A stretch of 64,000 nucleotides of DNA from Plotosus lineatus (taxonomy: Eukaryota > Chordata > Actinopteri > Siluriformes > Plotosidae), in the NCBI GenBank assembly GCA_024760905.1, contig CM045729.1, forward strand, positions 76,235,050 to 76,299,049. The letters are read 5' to 3'. Shown piece by piece: positions 1 to 11,422 of the stretch. A program made the position numbers and the translations under genes. The notes under the pieces were generated by a model, which had not been told where the DNA came from, ran no database searches, and saw nothing but the letters and a program-made list of their open reading frames with translations. How positions within the stretch are numbered: the stretch's first letter is position 1; the number at the start of each line of letters is the position of its first letter.

Positions 1-416
1 AAAGTTTCATCTGCTGCCAGTAATTGGGCAAAGATGTAGTAAATAGCTAAGAGCTATCAACATTTGTGCACCGAAGCTAAATGAGTCGGTGAATTCAGGG
101 AATGCGTGGACACTAAAATCACTTTATACTTATGTTTATGGGATGCACTTTGTCTTTAGCGATCATTGAGTGAAGCCACTTGAATATGGCATACGACAAA
201 ATGTACAACATAAAACTTGGACCCAGGCCAAGCTCTAGAAGCATGTTTTATTTTCATCTCAGACCAATATTGGAATTATGGAAAATAAGTTTATCACTGT
301 GCAAACTGACTAAAATAATTACTTGTCCACGTTCTTTGAGTAATAATATTTAAAACTTACCATTGATGTGTTGTAATTTTGTGAAAAATAGCAGGTGACT
401 GCAAATATTGCTATGA
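1..416. other. no recognisable feature
   Basis: AT-rich sequence. I see no coding signal, transposon terminus or tandem repeat here. Confidence 0.5.
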
Positions 417-683
417 CTAGGGGTGTCAAACTTATGCCACTAAGGTCCATGTGGAGGTTTTTGTTTCAACCAAGCAGCAGCACACTTGATTTTGCTCATT
501 TAAACAAACAAGTCTCCAGGCAGTTGATTGGTTAATCTCTGTACAGAGCATACAGATTGACCAATCAACTGCCTGAAGACTCAGATCAGTTGTTTAAATG
601 AGCAAAGTCAGGTGTGCTGCTGCTTGGTTGAAACAAAAACTTGCAGCCACATGGTCCTTTTTGGCATGAGTTTCACACCTGGG
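417..683. mobile_element. foldback / MITE-like inverted-repeat element
   Basis: The two halves are near-perfect reverse complements. The left arm is about 417-531 and the right arm about 552-683. A perfect block at 458-485 pairs with about 612-640. The ends read CTAGGGGTGTCAAAC and, in reverse complement, CCCAGGTGTGAAAC, which resembles hAT-type termini. No clear 8-bp target duplication is visible. With only a short central loop, the element has no room for a transposase and must be non-autonomous. The superfamily is inferred. Confidence 0.7.
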
Positions 684-1577
684 AACTACACCATCGCTAA
701 TAGAAAACTTCAAACATGGCAAAATTTAATGATGACTTTACCCACTGGGTGGCACCACACTGGTGTCTGGTACGGTATAGGGGAGACCATGGAGGCGTGG
801 GACACATTTGGAAAATTGATTAAAATGTCCCTGTATAGAAAACCCTGAAGTGGTGACAAAATTCGTCATTGCATTCAAAAAATACTATACAAGTTTAATT
901 TAATATTAATTTAATATCCCAATGTTATTTCACTGTATTAACAAAGTAACCCAAAACGTGATTTAAAATTGTTAACTTTCAGAGGAGAAATGGTGCAGTC
1001 AAATACACTGGGGAGACTTGGGATAACAGTTTCTTTTGTAGATTTCTTTTTTCAAGACAGAATTTTTTTTTTTTTTTTTAATCGAAAGACAACTTTGTTA
1101 ATACATGTGCAAACTACAGATCACTAAAAGTAAATGGAAAAAGAAAAAAAGAAAAGAAAAAAAAAAAACAATCAACGCTGCATCAAAATTTGTTACTTGT
1201 GTAACACATCTCATTTTAGGTATTACATGAATGTAGTCCTACGTTTATGCAAAATTCTAAGTATAAAAATCATTTGAGAATCAATTACTTCACACATTTT
1301 ATAATGTAACGGATATATGAAAAAAGTGCATTAATAATTAGAAATATCTACTTTTAATTGGAGGCATAAGTGTAAAAGGTAAAGTCATTTGGGCTTTTTA
1401 CACTCAAGCCATAGTGGTTCATCAGGCCAGTCCTTATTCCCGCTTTCCGTATTGTGAAGCAACGAGGAGTTGATCTGTTAATAAAAGTGTGCATTAGTTG
1501 TGTTGGTGGTGAGGATATAGATTAAGATGATAAATATTGAGGGCAGAGTTGATGATGCCAGCATGTTTTTCATGTCT
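684..1577. other. unannotated AT-rich stretch
   Basis: It holds a T run near 1064-1079 and an A-rich run near 1138-1169. I see no coding or mobile-element signal. Confidence 0.5.
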
Positions 1578-1590
1578 ATGTATTCAAGTG

Positions 1591-1933
1591 GAAGGGCAGT
1601 GGTGGCCCTGTGGTAATGTGCTCAATTGCCGATCCGAAGGTTAGGGGTTATTGCCCCACTGTCAGCGGTTGTCACTGCTATCCCCTCCAGTTCAGCTAAC
1701 TGGGTTATCAAAGGCCGGCCATGTCTCTCACTGTCTATGGTGTGAGGCATGTAAAAGAACCATTGCTGACTTTCCACAAGAGTAGCTGCATAGCCCTCAG
1801 TGTGTTTCTGCCCTGTGATGGCCTGGCGAGCTGTCCAGGGTGTATTCTGCCCTCACCCAGAGTTAACTGAGATGGGCACCAGACTTGCCGTGACCCTAAT
1901 TAGGATCAAGCAGTTCAGAAAATGAATGAATGG
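1591..1933 (+). mobile_element. SINE family 1, full length, L2-type tail
   Basis: This is a tRNA-derived short retroposon. A degenerate tRNA-like head (about 1599-1660) is followed by a core (about 1693-1812) nearly identical to copies at 25.5 and 30.1 kb. After the core the sequence switches to a tail of the L2/V-SINE type that ends in ATGAATGAATG. Near-identical 13-bp direct repeats flank it (ATGTATTCAAGTG at 1578-1590 and ATGTATTAAAGTG at 1934-1946), indicating target-primed reverse transcription. It encodes no protein and would depend on a LINE enzyme. Confidence 0.8.
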
Positions 1934-1946
1934 ATGTATTAAAGTG

Positions 1947-2660
1947 TGCAATCCCTGTATTTATAATGTCGAGATTACATGGAATATGTCATGTGTAAAA
2001 GTTTACCTACTCTACACATTTCCTACATGTGTAGTGTTTACTTGGATTTGTGTATAATTACTTGTAACTACCAATCATTGTTGTTTTTTTTTTTTTTTTT
2101 TTTTTTGCAAACAGAGAATGAGCCATTTATTTCCCTAGGAACTGTGTCTGCTTCCACAGCACACTTGAAGCAGTGGGCTGTGACACAATAGGGTGCCTAG
2201 AGAGTGGTTAGGGGTTAGATGCCTTACTCAAGGGCACTTCAGCTATTAACTCCGTAGATCCAAGTCATAGAAAGCATCATGGCAAAAATTCTAATTAGAA
2301 TGTGTTGCACGTATGCAACATGAGGTGCGACAGGGTTAATGTGGAGGAGCAGAAGGTGCACCTCAATTCCCCACCACCAAACACTGTTCCTGATGATTTG
2401 GGAATCAAACCAGCAACATGTGGCTCCCAAACCTATGTTGCTAACCATTAGGTCAAAGACTGCCTCAGAAGTTAACTTGGAGGATGGATGCCTGTTCATT
2501 CATTGCTTGTGTTTATTTATCCAGGCACTCTGATTTCCTCCCACAGTCCAAAAAAGAAATAAATAAATAAAATAAAAATTAAAAATTTTAAAAATTAAAA
2601 ATGCACAGTAGGTTAATTACTTGTTCTAAATTGTCCTTAGATGTGAATGCGAGTGTTAAT
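1947..2660. repeat. SINE-type remnants and poly-T
   Basis: A T run lies at about 2086-2106. The stretch 2180-2540 has phrases common in decayed fish SINEs, such as a 'CTCAAGGGCACTTCAGC' block at 2228-2244. No complete element can be delimited. Confidence 0.35.
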
Positions 2661-2790
2661 GGTTGTGTGTGTTGATCCTGTAATGGTCTGGAGAGCCGTT
2701 CAGGGTATAAACCACCCAGCCCAGTGTCGGCTGGGCTTCAGCTACCTCTCCACCCTAATAGGTTAAATAGTTCAGTAAATGAACGAGGAA
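2661..2790 (+). repeat. L2-type SINE/LINE tail fragment
   Basis: The order of blocks (GATCCTGTAATGGTCTGG, then CCGTTCAGGGTATA, then a GAATGAAC-like end) matches the tail of the SINE copies at 1591 and 37411, but only the tail is present. Confidence 0.5.
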
Positions 2791-3031
2791 AGGTAATGTA
2801 AGATTGAGCAGTATTTAGTAACATGGACAGTAGTGGTGTGGTTCTGAAGAGCAACCAACAGAAATGATATGTCTGACACGTATCCATGTATGGTTCTAAG
2901 CTACTGAACGAACATGGAAGTGCAAAATGGCAGCCTCCCTCAGAGGAGAGGGGGAGCCGATCTCAATACAGACACAGACAGCTTATTGTAAGGGTCTCAA
3001 AAATCAACTCCATTTTGAATAACTATAAATG

Positions 3032-3034
<3 letters not shown>

Positions 3035-3107
<73 letters not shown>

Positions 3108-3120
3108 TGTGTGTTTGTGT
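3035..3120. repeat. (GT)n microsatellite
   Basis: About 43 GT units with one A and one T interruption near the right end. Confidence 0.95.
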
Positions 3121-3410
3121 ATCAGATAAATATCTGAACATGAGGGAGGTCAGTGCTTGAATACACTAAGGATTTTTTTTTTTCCAGAGAAAAAAAGAAG
3201 AGCGTGCAAGAGTTCAGATGAATAATAAAGGTGAAATAACTGGATTATAATGCAGCCATGAGGGGGGACACAAACCAGTGTCTCTCCTTCACGCCGGTCC
3301 CAAGCCCGTATAAATGAGGGTTGCATCAGGAAGGGCAAATGCCAAATAAACAAATGCCAAATAAAATATGCCAATCACAAGAGAGAATGTCATATCGGAT
3401 CAGTCAAGGC

Positions 3411-4301
3411 CTGGGTTAACAACAACCGCCATCAGTGCTGTTAACCAACAGGGTGCTGGTGGAAATTGGACCACTGTTGGTCGAAGACGTCGAAGAAGGA
3501 GAGGTGGGAGGAGAGAAGAGGAAAGGCATGAGTTTAGGACTGAAAGTAGGGACTTTGAATGTTGGAACTATGCAAGGAAAATATAGAGAGCTGGCTGACA
3601 TGATGCAGAGGAGGAAAGTCGACTTACTGTGTGTTCAGGAGACCAGGTGGAAAGGTAGCAAGGCTCGAAGCTTAGGATCAGGGTTTAAACTGTTTTTTCA
3701 TGATGTGGATGGGAAGAGAAATGGAGTAGGAGTCATCTTCAGGAGGAGTTTGTCAGGAATGTTCTAGAAGTGGAAAGAGTGTCAGACAGTGATGAGTCTC
3801 AAGTTAGAAATTGAAGGTGTGATGTTCAATGTTGTTAGTGCTTATGCCCCACAGACAGGATGTGAGCTCAAAGAGAAGGAGATATTTTGGAGTGAGTTAG
3901 ATGAAGTGATGCAGAGTACCCACAGCGGTGAAGGAGTGGTCATTGGGGAAGACTTCAATGAACATGTTGGTGCAGGAAAAAGAGGGGACGAGGAAGTGAT
4001 GGGCAGTTTTGGTATCCAAGACAGGAATGCACAAGGACAGATGTTGGTAGATTTTGCAAAGAGGATGGACATGGCTGTGGTAAATACTTTATTCCAAAAG
4101 AGACAGGAGCATATGGTGACTTATAAAAGCAGAGATAGGGGCACACGAGTAGACTACATCTTGTGCAGGCGATGTAATTTGGAGGAAGTCAGTGACTGCA
4201 AAGTAGTAGTGGATGAGAGTGTTGCCAAACAGCATAGGGTGGTGGTGTGCAAGATAATGCTGATGGTTAGGAAGGTGAAGAAGGCAAAGGCGGAGCAGTA
4301 G
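3411..4301 (+). pseudogene. RTE LINE A endonuclease domain, frameshifted
   Basis: Encodes the apurinic/apyrimidinic-type endonuclease that nicks target DNA. Visible motifs in order: an arginine-rich run (GRRRRRRRG), GTLNVGTM, CVQETRW with the metal-binding Glu, GVGVIF, VSAYAPQ, GEDFNEHVG (normally GADFNGHVG) and DYILCRRCNLE. The reading frame changes near 3540 and again near 3765-3785, so at least two indels break it. The protein continues beyond 4301 in degraded form with several stops. The start codon cannot be fixed. Confidence 0.8.
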
Positions 4302-4847
4302 ACAAAGTGGTGGAAGCTGAAAAAGGAAGAGTGTAGTGTTGTCTTCAAGGAGGAGTTGAAACAGGCTTTGGGTGGTTAGGAGGTGTTTCCAAATGACTAG
4401 ACAACTACAACTAATGTGATGAGGGAGACAGGTAGGAGAGTACTTGCTGTGTACTCTGGAAGGATGTAGATTAAGGAGACTTGATTGTGAAATGAGGAAG
4501 TGAAGGAGTGTGTACAAAGGAAGAGGTTAGCTTAGAAGAAGTGGTACATTGAGAGGACCGAAGAGAGTAAAGAGGAGTTCAAGGAGACACAGCATAAGGT
4601 GAAGGTAGCGGTGTTAAAGGCCAAACAGAGGGCGTATGATGACTTGTATGCTCGGTTGGAAAGTAAAGAGGGAGAAAATGATCGATACAGGTTGGCACAG
4701 CAAAGAACTAGAGATGGGAAGGACGTGCAGCAAGTTAGAGTGATTAAGGACAGAGAGGAAAATGTATTGACTAATGACAGACGTTTCCTAGGAAAATAGA
4801 AAGAGTACTTTAAAGTGCTGATGAATGAGGAAAATGAGAGAGAAAAA
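4302..4847 (+). pseudogene. RTE LINE A linker between endonuclease and RT, 5' of the insertion
   Basis: A basic region between endonuclease and RT, with several in-frame stops (for example near 4299 and 4376). The open piece 4599-4799 reads KAKQRAYDDLYARLESKEGE, matching the same segment of copies C and E. The host sequence stops at the TA target at 4848-4849 and resumes at 6470. Confidence 0.7.
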
Positions 4848-4849
4848 TA

Positions 4850-6467
4850 CAGTGGTATGAAAAACTATCTGAACCTTTTGGAATTTCTCACATTTCTGCA
4901 TAAAATCACAATCAAATGTGATCTGATCTTTGTCAAAATCACACAGATGAAAAAACAGTGTCTGCTTTAACTAAAACCACCCAAACATTTATAGGTTTTC
5001 ATATTCTAATGAGGCTAGCATGCAAACAATGACAAAAGGGGGAGGAATAAGTAACTGAACCCTCTGCCTAAGGAGACTTAAAGAGAAATTGAAACCAATT
5101 TTAACCAAACAATTTAAGTCAGGTGTGTGCCCAATCACTGATTAGTGGCTTAAAGCTTCTCTGCCCACTATAAAACACACCTGGTAATAATTGTCTTGAT
5201 GAGAATCATTGTCTGATGTGCACCATGGCTTGCTCGAAAGAGCTGTCTGAAGACCTGCGATCAAGAATTGTTGATTTGTATAAAGCTGGGAAAGGATACA
5301 AAACCATCTCTAAAAGGCTGGATGTTCATCAATTGACAGTCAGAGAAGTTGTCTACAAATGGAGAGAGTTTGGCACTGTTGCTTCTCTCCCAAGGAGTGG
5401 CCGTCCACCAAAGATAACGCCAAGAGTTCAGCGCAGAATACTCAGAGAGGTAAAAAAAAAACCTAGAGTGCCTGCTACAGACTTACAGAAATCACTGGCA
5501 CAGTCCAATATCTCTGTGCACATATCAACTATATGTAAAACAATGGCCAAGAATGGTGTTCATGGGAGGACGCCAAGGAGGAAGCCACTCCTGTCTAAAA
5601 ATAAATTGTTGCTCATTTAATGTTTGCAAAAAGGCACTTGGACACTCCACAGAAGTTTTGGCAAAATATTTTGTGGACTGATGAAACCAAACTTGAATTG
5701 TTTGGGAGGGACACACAACGTCATGTGTGGAGGAAAAATGGAACAGCTCACCAACATCAACACCTCATCTCCACCGTGAAGCATGGTGGAGGGTGCATCA
5801 TGGTTTGGAGCTGTTTTGCTGCCTCGGGGCCTGGACAACTTGCAATCATTAATGGAAAAATGAATTCAAAAGTTTATCAGGATGTTTTGCAGGAAAACCT
5901 GAGGCCATCTGTCAGATAGTTGAAGCTAAAAAGAGGATGGATGCTGCAAAAGGACAATGATCCAAAACACAGAAGTAAATCAACTTCAGAATGGTTTCAG
6001 AAGAACAAAATACACATTCTGGAGTGGCCAAGTCAAAGTCCAGACTTGAACCCCATTCAGATGCTGTGGCATGACCTCAAGACAGTGATCCATGCCAGAT
6101 ATCCCAGGAATCTGACTGGACTACAGCAGTTTTGTAAAGAAGAATGGGCCAAGATTAGTCCTGATCGATGTGCCAGACTGATCTGCAGCTACAGGAAGTA
6201 TCTGGTTGAAGTTATTGCTGCCAGGGGGGGGGGGGGGGGGGGTATTAAATGTGATGGTTCAGTTACTTATTCCTCCCCCTTCCATCATTTTTTGCATGCT
6301 ATCCTCATTAAAATATGAAAACCTATAAATGTTTGGGTGGTTTTAGTTAAAGCAGACACTGTTTTTTAATCTGAGTGATTTTGACAAAGATCAGATCACA
6401 TTTGATGGTGATTTTATGCAGAAATGTGAGAAATTCCAAAAGTTTCAGATACTTTTTAATACCACTG
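4850..6467 (+). mobile_element. Tc1-like DNA transposon T1 inserted in LINE A
   Basis: A 1618-bp Tc1-type element with terminal inverted repeats of about 200 bp that begin CAGTGGTATGAAAA. It is flanked by the TA duplication typical of the family (4848-4849 and 6468-6469). Removing it rejoins the LINE sequence cleanly, as judged against copy E near 41200, so it is younger than LINE A. A 19-bp G run at about 6224-6242 lies between the transposase end and the right repeat. Confidence 0.9.
5225..6240 (+). pseudogene. Tc1 transposase of T1, frameshifted and catalytically altered
   Basis: The likely start is ATG 5225, in a good Kozak context (CACCATGG). The N-terminal paired-type helix-turn-helix region includes KGYKTISKRLDV and the GRPPKIT linker. 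The frame shifts near 5600-5620 and a TAG at 5917-5919 interrupts the catalytic domain. The first catalytic Asp is in WTDETK (5680-5682) and the second in KDNDPKH (5953-5955). Exactly 34 residues later, where DD34E enzymes have Glu, the codon CAG gives Gln (PIQMLWHDLK, 6058-6060). With the stop and frameshift, it is a dead copy. Confidence 0.85.
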
Positions 6468-6469
6468 TA

Positions 6470-7923
6470 GTAGAAGAGGCGACCGTCAAGGACGAGGACG
6501 TAACAATGATTCGTACGGGTAAAGTGAGGAGGGCATTAAAGAGGATGAAGAATGGAAAGACAGTTGGTCCTGATGACATACCGGTGGAGGTATGGAAGAG
6601 GTAGCAGTAGATTTCCTGACAAGAACATTCAACAAGGTCTTAGAGAGTGAGAGGGATCCGAGAGGAATGGAGGAGAAGTGTGATGGTGCCCAGTTTTAAG
6701 AACAAGGGAGATGTGCAGAGCTGTGGCAACTACAGAAGGATAAAGTTCATGAGCCATACAATGAAGTTGTGGGAAAGAATAGTGGAAGCTAGACTAAGGG
6801 CAGTGGTCAGCATTTATGAACAACAGTTTGGTTTCATGCCAAGAAAGAGCACCACAGATGCAGTGTTGACTTTGAGGATATTAATAGAGAAGTACAGAGA
6901 AGGTCAGCAGGAGCTGCATTGTGCCTTTGTGGATCTGCAGAAATATGACAGGGTGCCGAGAGAGGAACTGTGGTACTGCATGAGGAAGTCTGGCGTGACA
7001 GAGAAGTATGTTGGAGTGGTGCGGGACATGTATGAGAGATGTAAGACAGTGGTGAGGTGTGCTGTCAGTGTGACAGAAGAGTTCAAGGTGGAGGTCGGAC
7101 TGCATCAAAGGTCAGCTCTGAGCCCCTTCTTGTTTGTTATGGTGATGGACAGGCTGACAGACGAGGGTAGACAAGATTCCCTATGGACTTTGATGTTTGC
7201 AGATGACATTGTGATCTGTAGTGAGAGTAGAGAAAAAAGTGCAGGAAAATATAGAGAGTTGGCGGTATGCCCTGGAAAGGAGGGGAATGAAGGTTAGCCT
7301 CAGTAAGACAGAATACATGTGTATGAATGACAAGGACCCAACAGGAACGGTGAGGTTACAGGGAGCAGAGATAAGGAAGGTGGAGGATTTTAAGTACTTA
7401 GGCTCAACAATCCAGAGCAATGGAGAGTGTGGAAAAGAGGTCGTGTGCAGGCAGGTTGTAATGGATGGAGAAAAGTGTCCGGTGTGATGTGTGATAGGAG
7501 GATATTGGCAAGAATGAAAGGAAAATTGTAGAAGACGGTGTTGAGGCCAGCAATGTTGTATGGTTTAGAAACAGTGGCCCTGGGGAAAAGACAGGAGGCA
7601 GATCTGGAGGTAGGAGAGATGAAAATGTTGAGGTTCTCTTTGGGAGTAACGAGGATGGATAGGATCAGGAATGAGCACATCAGAGGGACAGCACATGTAA
7701 GACGTTTTGGAGACAAAGTCAGAGAGGCTAGATTGAGATGGTTTGGACATGTACAGAGGAGGGATAGTGAGTATATTGGTAGTAGGATGCTGAGGTTGGA
7801 ACTACCAGGCAGAAGGCCTAGAGGAAGACCAGAGACGATTCATGGATGTGGTGAAGGAGGATAGGAAGTCACTTGGTGTAAGAGAAGAAGATTCAAAGGA
7901 TAGGGTGAGATGGAGGTAGATGA
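6470..7923 (+). pseudogene. RTE LINE A reverse transcriptase, broken
   Basis: The reverse transcriptase half of copy A continues after the Tc1 insertion. Motifs seen: GPDDIPVEVWK, KNKGDVQSCGNYR, QQFGFMPRKSTTDAV, CAFVDLQKYDRVPREEL, SALSPFLF and the catalytic FADD (about 7196-7207). The C-terminal part has EYMCMNDKDPTG, DFKYLGSTIQSNGECG and LRWFGHVQRRDSEYIG. Frame changes near 6600-6650, 7220-7300 and 7440-7540 break it into pieces. It ends in the shared 3' terminus around GATTCGCTGTGGCGACCCCT. Confidence 0.8.
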
Positions 7924-8159
7924 TTCGCTGTGGCGACCCCTGAAGGGAAAAGCCGAAAAGAGAAGAAGAAGAAATGACTGGATGATGTACTGACAGGATC
8001 TGCGACTATTGGCAGAACTGGAACTGTTAGAAGTTATGTCAGGGAAAAGAAAATCAGCCCTACCCCTAATATTAACATCAATATATCATATACCTTGACT
8101 GATTTTTCATAATTACAAATTAATTTGCATGAAACCACCACTCACATTTTTTCAACTGA

Positions 8160-8445
8160 TTATTTTTATGAGGTTTGCAGGTATACTTGAACTCCTTCAC
8201 TTGGGGTTGTACCTTGTCCCGAGGGTGCATTCAGGGTTTTGTTCACGAGTGAAGGAAGGATGGAGCAGGAGATCAACAAGTTTATTTATACAGCCTCTGC
8301 TCTAACGCCTCGGTGTCTCCCTGGAAAAGATGGGGTGAGTGGCTGGGGAGAGGGATGTCTGGACCTCATTGCTTAGGCTGTTACCCATACGACCCGACCC
8401 CAAATTAAACGGAAAAATATGATGATAATGATGAGGTTTGCAGGG
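8160..8445 (+). mobile_element. second LINE lineage, 3' fragment
   Basis: The segment CACGAGTGAAGGAAGGATGG (about 8243-8262) and the block 8329-8430 (GGGATGTCTGG, CCCATACGACCCGACCCC) match the C-terminal and 3' end of the same LINE family seen in reverse at 63829-64000. It ends in an ATGATGATAATGATG-like tail. Only a few hundred bases survive and internal sequence is missing. Confidence 0.55.
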
Positions 8446-8880
8446 AGGCTGAAGCCCATCTTTGCTGACACTATGCATAGACATCACACCCTGAACAGCT
8501 TGCCAGTGCATCGCAGGGCCAATACCCACACAAAACTGTTCACAATCATACTCATTCATTCATCATTCATTTTCTGAACCACTTAATCCTAATTAGGCTG
8601 GCGCCCATGTCAGCCAACTTTGGCTGAGGGTGGGGGGTACACCTTGAACAGATTACCACTGCATCGCAATTCACTGTTCACACTTATACTCACACCAAGT
8701 GCAATTTGAAAGTTAGTCTAATGTGCATGTCTTTAGACTCCAAAAAGAAACAGGATTACAAAGATAAGATCCACAGAAGCACAGGGAGAACTGATAAAAT
8801 CCACATAGAAACGTCCTCGTTCCTGAGTGTGTGTGTGTTTTTTTTTTGTTTTTTTTTGTTTTTTTTTGCTGTAAGGTGGA
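8446..8880 (-). repeat. SINE-3 remnants with L2-type tail (two pieces)
   Basis: On the minus strand, two tail segments occur back to back, one ending at ATTCATTCATC near 8551 and a second starting near 8560. A body piece follows that includes the ATGCATGTCTTTAGACT block. This is the 62437-62785 SINE pattern in decayed form. Confidence 0.5.
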
Positions 8881-10300
8881 CATGCTCACCAATACACCAC
8901 CGTACTGCCCTGTTGTCTTTAATACTCATAATTCTAATAGCACAAGCAGACAAAGAAAATAACTGTCGAAGTTCTTTCCATTATTTAAAGCTGTGTTATT
9001 TCAATCTATATTATGACGAAAAACAAATATCATCCTTATTTGCTTTTATAAGTTGATTTCTACAGTTCATTTTGGACATTGTCTTGATGAATAGTGTACA
9101 TTCTTAAAAACTGACACACAGGTGTGTGATTACACGCATTTGCAAGCTTAGCTGCCTCGGATTTCTAAAATCCCTTCTTTGAACACTATTATCTCCAGTC
9201 AACTGAACAGTCTGAACAGTCCATTTAGACACATCCTAGCTATTCATCTCTCTCCCACTCTGGTCCACAGACATTCTCTCAATCTCCTTGTCCTTTTTTC
9301 TAACAGAGTGTAGCTTTAATATACTGCATTTCCTACTCATTTTACACCCATCTCTTGTCTCTGCTCTATAACTTCCTCCCAGACCTTGTTCCTGTCTATT
9401 TTGACACAGTGTCTATTACCACATCTCTCATACACAGACACACTCTCACTCACTTGCACCTTGTCTCTGTAGGATGAGGGCTCTTTTCTAGCTTCCACTG
9501 TGCTGACTCCAGCGTATTTCACTCAGCCTGCTAAAATAAACCTCATGAGTCCCAGGCCCATGTGTAAATAAGCAGCGAGCTGAGTCTGCCCAATCCTAGT
9601 TGAAGCAACTGATGTAAGTGATTGCTCCTTTACCTCCCTGATTAAAAGAGCGGCCTGCAATACTATCCAGGCACCAGTTCAGCAGAGCGGAAAAAGCCAG
9701 CCCTCAATCCAGAGAAAAATAAGCGGTAGGGCATTGTGATTGGCAAGGAAGCAGCTAAACAAAACAAAACAAAACAAAAAATCTTTATAGGTGGTGGGGG
9801 TTTAGCAATTGTCCCTAGTCATGCTGAGTGCTTGACTTAAGCTAATGGTTTTTAAAAATTTGCTTGATCCATTCCAAGATGGATGTCACAGCATAGCTCG
9901 GGAATAAGATGATAGCTTTCTTAGGATCTATTAAAGAGGGCTTTGTGTTAAACCAGAAGAATATATGAGCAGACTGACTATGTGCCTTTATTTTCCATGG
10001 TACTTCCTGCAGAATTATACATTTTGGGTAACAGAAACAGCCTACTGAGAGGACACATGCGAGTGGGCATGGGGTCAGATGTAGTAGCACAGTAGCACAT
10101 GAGACAGCAGACTGAAATATGTTTTTTCTTGATGTTTGCCCTTTTACATTGAGCTGAGAAAAATCACACTTAGATTTGGTCAAGATAAAGAGCTGCTATT
10201 TTCTGTAGCCTCAATTTGCTACCTTTCAAGCTTTATATGTAAGTACAGCACAACAATCAGTTTAACTCTGATTCAACTTGTAGATGTTTAATATAAATCC
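8881..10300. other. no recognisable gene
   Basis: Contains an (AAAAC)n-like run near 9760-9780. Two minus-strand open frames exist, 9337-9522 (61 codons) and 9842-10183 (113 codons). I recognise neither. Neither shows splice signals, domain motifs or a clear start, so I do not call them genes. Confidence 0.4.
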
Positions 10301-10309
10301 ATTCATACA

Positions 10310-10640
10310 TTATGTGTCGTGCTTATCCATTAGAGTTGTGGGGAAGCTGTAACCAATGACAAGTGACTTTAGGCAAGAGGCAGAGTATCTCCTGAACAGG
10401 TTGTTAAGTCAACACAAGACTAACACAGACTTGAATAGCCATGCACACGTATATTTACAATGGTAGCCAATTCAGAGAAGACATTTGACCAAATCGGTAT
10501 GTCTTTGGAATGTGTATAGAATAAAACCCATGCAAGCATGAAGAGAACATGCAAACCCAACAGAAAAAAGGCTGCGGTTGTCAGCAAAGATTGGACCCAA
10601 AACCATGCTGAGGGACATTTAGCACAAATATTATTATTAA
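10310..10640 (-). repeat. decayed SINE-3-like repeat
   Basis: Read on the minus strand it has the order tRNA-like head, then a block like GCATGTTCTCTTCATGC, then a GTCCAAAGACATAC-type block. This is the body layout of SINE-3 copies at 37411 and 62437, but diverged. Confidence 0.45.
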
Positions 10641-10672
10641 AACATTTTACACACAAATATGAATACATATTA

Positions 10673-11006
10673 CAGGGTGACCCAATGAAACTTCCCACAT
10701 TTAAAGGTGCATAAAAAAGAAAACATTAAAAAATATTGTTTGCACACAGGAAACATCATTCAATGGAGTTCTTATGTATAATGTTTCAAACATGACATCC
10801 TCCAAATGGTGGCTGTCATTGAATATGCCTGGAGGTGATTTCTGAAGCCTGTGATTGTTGGACAGGTCATGTCAGATGAACTGAGCTCTCCTGCTGAACA
10901 GAAACCTTAAGGGCTTCAAGAGTTTGGGGATGCTCAGTATGCACTCTCCATTTAAAGTAGCCCACCGGGAGAAAAAAATACTTAATTAAAAAAAAAAAAT
11001 AAATAA

Positions 11007-11080
<74 letters not shown>

Positions 11081-11420
11081 CGCAAGGGTTGAGTTCAGCA
11101 GAACAAGCTGTCCACCCAACATCACCACACAATGAAATCCCCTGATCCAGAAATAATTTACACTTCCAATGATCTTTGAGATGTATGTGCTGGAGCCCTA
11201 TATTGCTGTGTGTTCCCAACCACACCATATGGGCTACTGAGGACAGTTGGACTTGGGCTAGCACCAGACCTTAGCATTCCCTCTCCTACCACACTAGCTT
11301 TTATGATAAACAAAACTGTATTAATTGAAGTTCCACATGTTCACATCATAATTGGGTGATCCTTCATATGTTTTTGTTATTATGAACTGTAGAAATGTGG
11401 GAGGTTTTTGGGTTAAGATG
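10673..11420 (-). mobile_element. mariner-like element with a microsatellite inside its transposase
   Basis: Inverted termini (CAGGGTGACCC... left; CATCTTAACCC... right in reverse complement) each run into a shared CTCCCACATTT/TTCCCACATTT block. They are flanked by TA at 10671-10672 and 11421-11422. At 748 bp it is internally deleted. Minus-strand translation gives HIHLKDHW and LFLDQGISLCGDVGW followed by ELNPCD. The last resembles the SPDLTPCDF signature with the final catalytic Asp of DDD-type mariner-like enzymes. The assignment rests on these short matches. Confidence 0.65.
11005..11078. repeat. (AAT)n microsatellite in a transposase remnant
   Basis: About 24 AAT units lie exactly between the codons for NPCD and the continuation GYFKWRVHTEHPQTLEALK of the minus-strand transposase remnant. 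Confidence 0.9.
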
Positions 11421-11422
11421 TA

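Larger units (their letters stand above)
3249..7970 (+). mobile_element. RTE-type LINE copy A, near full length, interrupted
   Basis: A non-LTR retrotransposon with a 5' leader, an apurinic-type endonuclease, a reverse transcriptase and a 3' end in (GAA)n. It starts at the same base (AATGCAGCCATGAG) as copies E and F, so the 5' end is probably complete. Imperfect 13-bp duplications (GAAATAACTGGAT at 3233-3245, GAAATGACTGGAT at 7971-7983) flank it. The body is split by a Tc1 element at 4850-6467. Stops and frameshifts make it non-functional. The family is the RTE/BovB group, the source of the endonuclease domain in ruminant CFDP2. Confidence 0.85.

Noticed and set aside
9337..9522. 61-codon minus-strand open frame with a charged C-terminus (KIDRNKVWEEVIEQRQEMG)
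   Set aside because: It looks protein-like, but I see no exon borders and no homology from memory. Left out as a gene.
9842..10183. 113-codon minus-strand open frame
   Set aside because: Contains no family motif I recognise. It may be a decayed element but cannot be supported.
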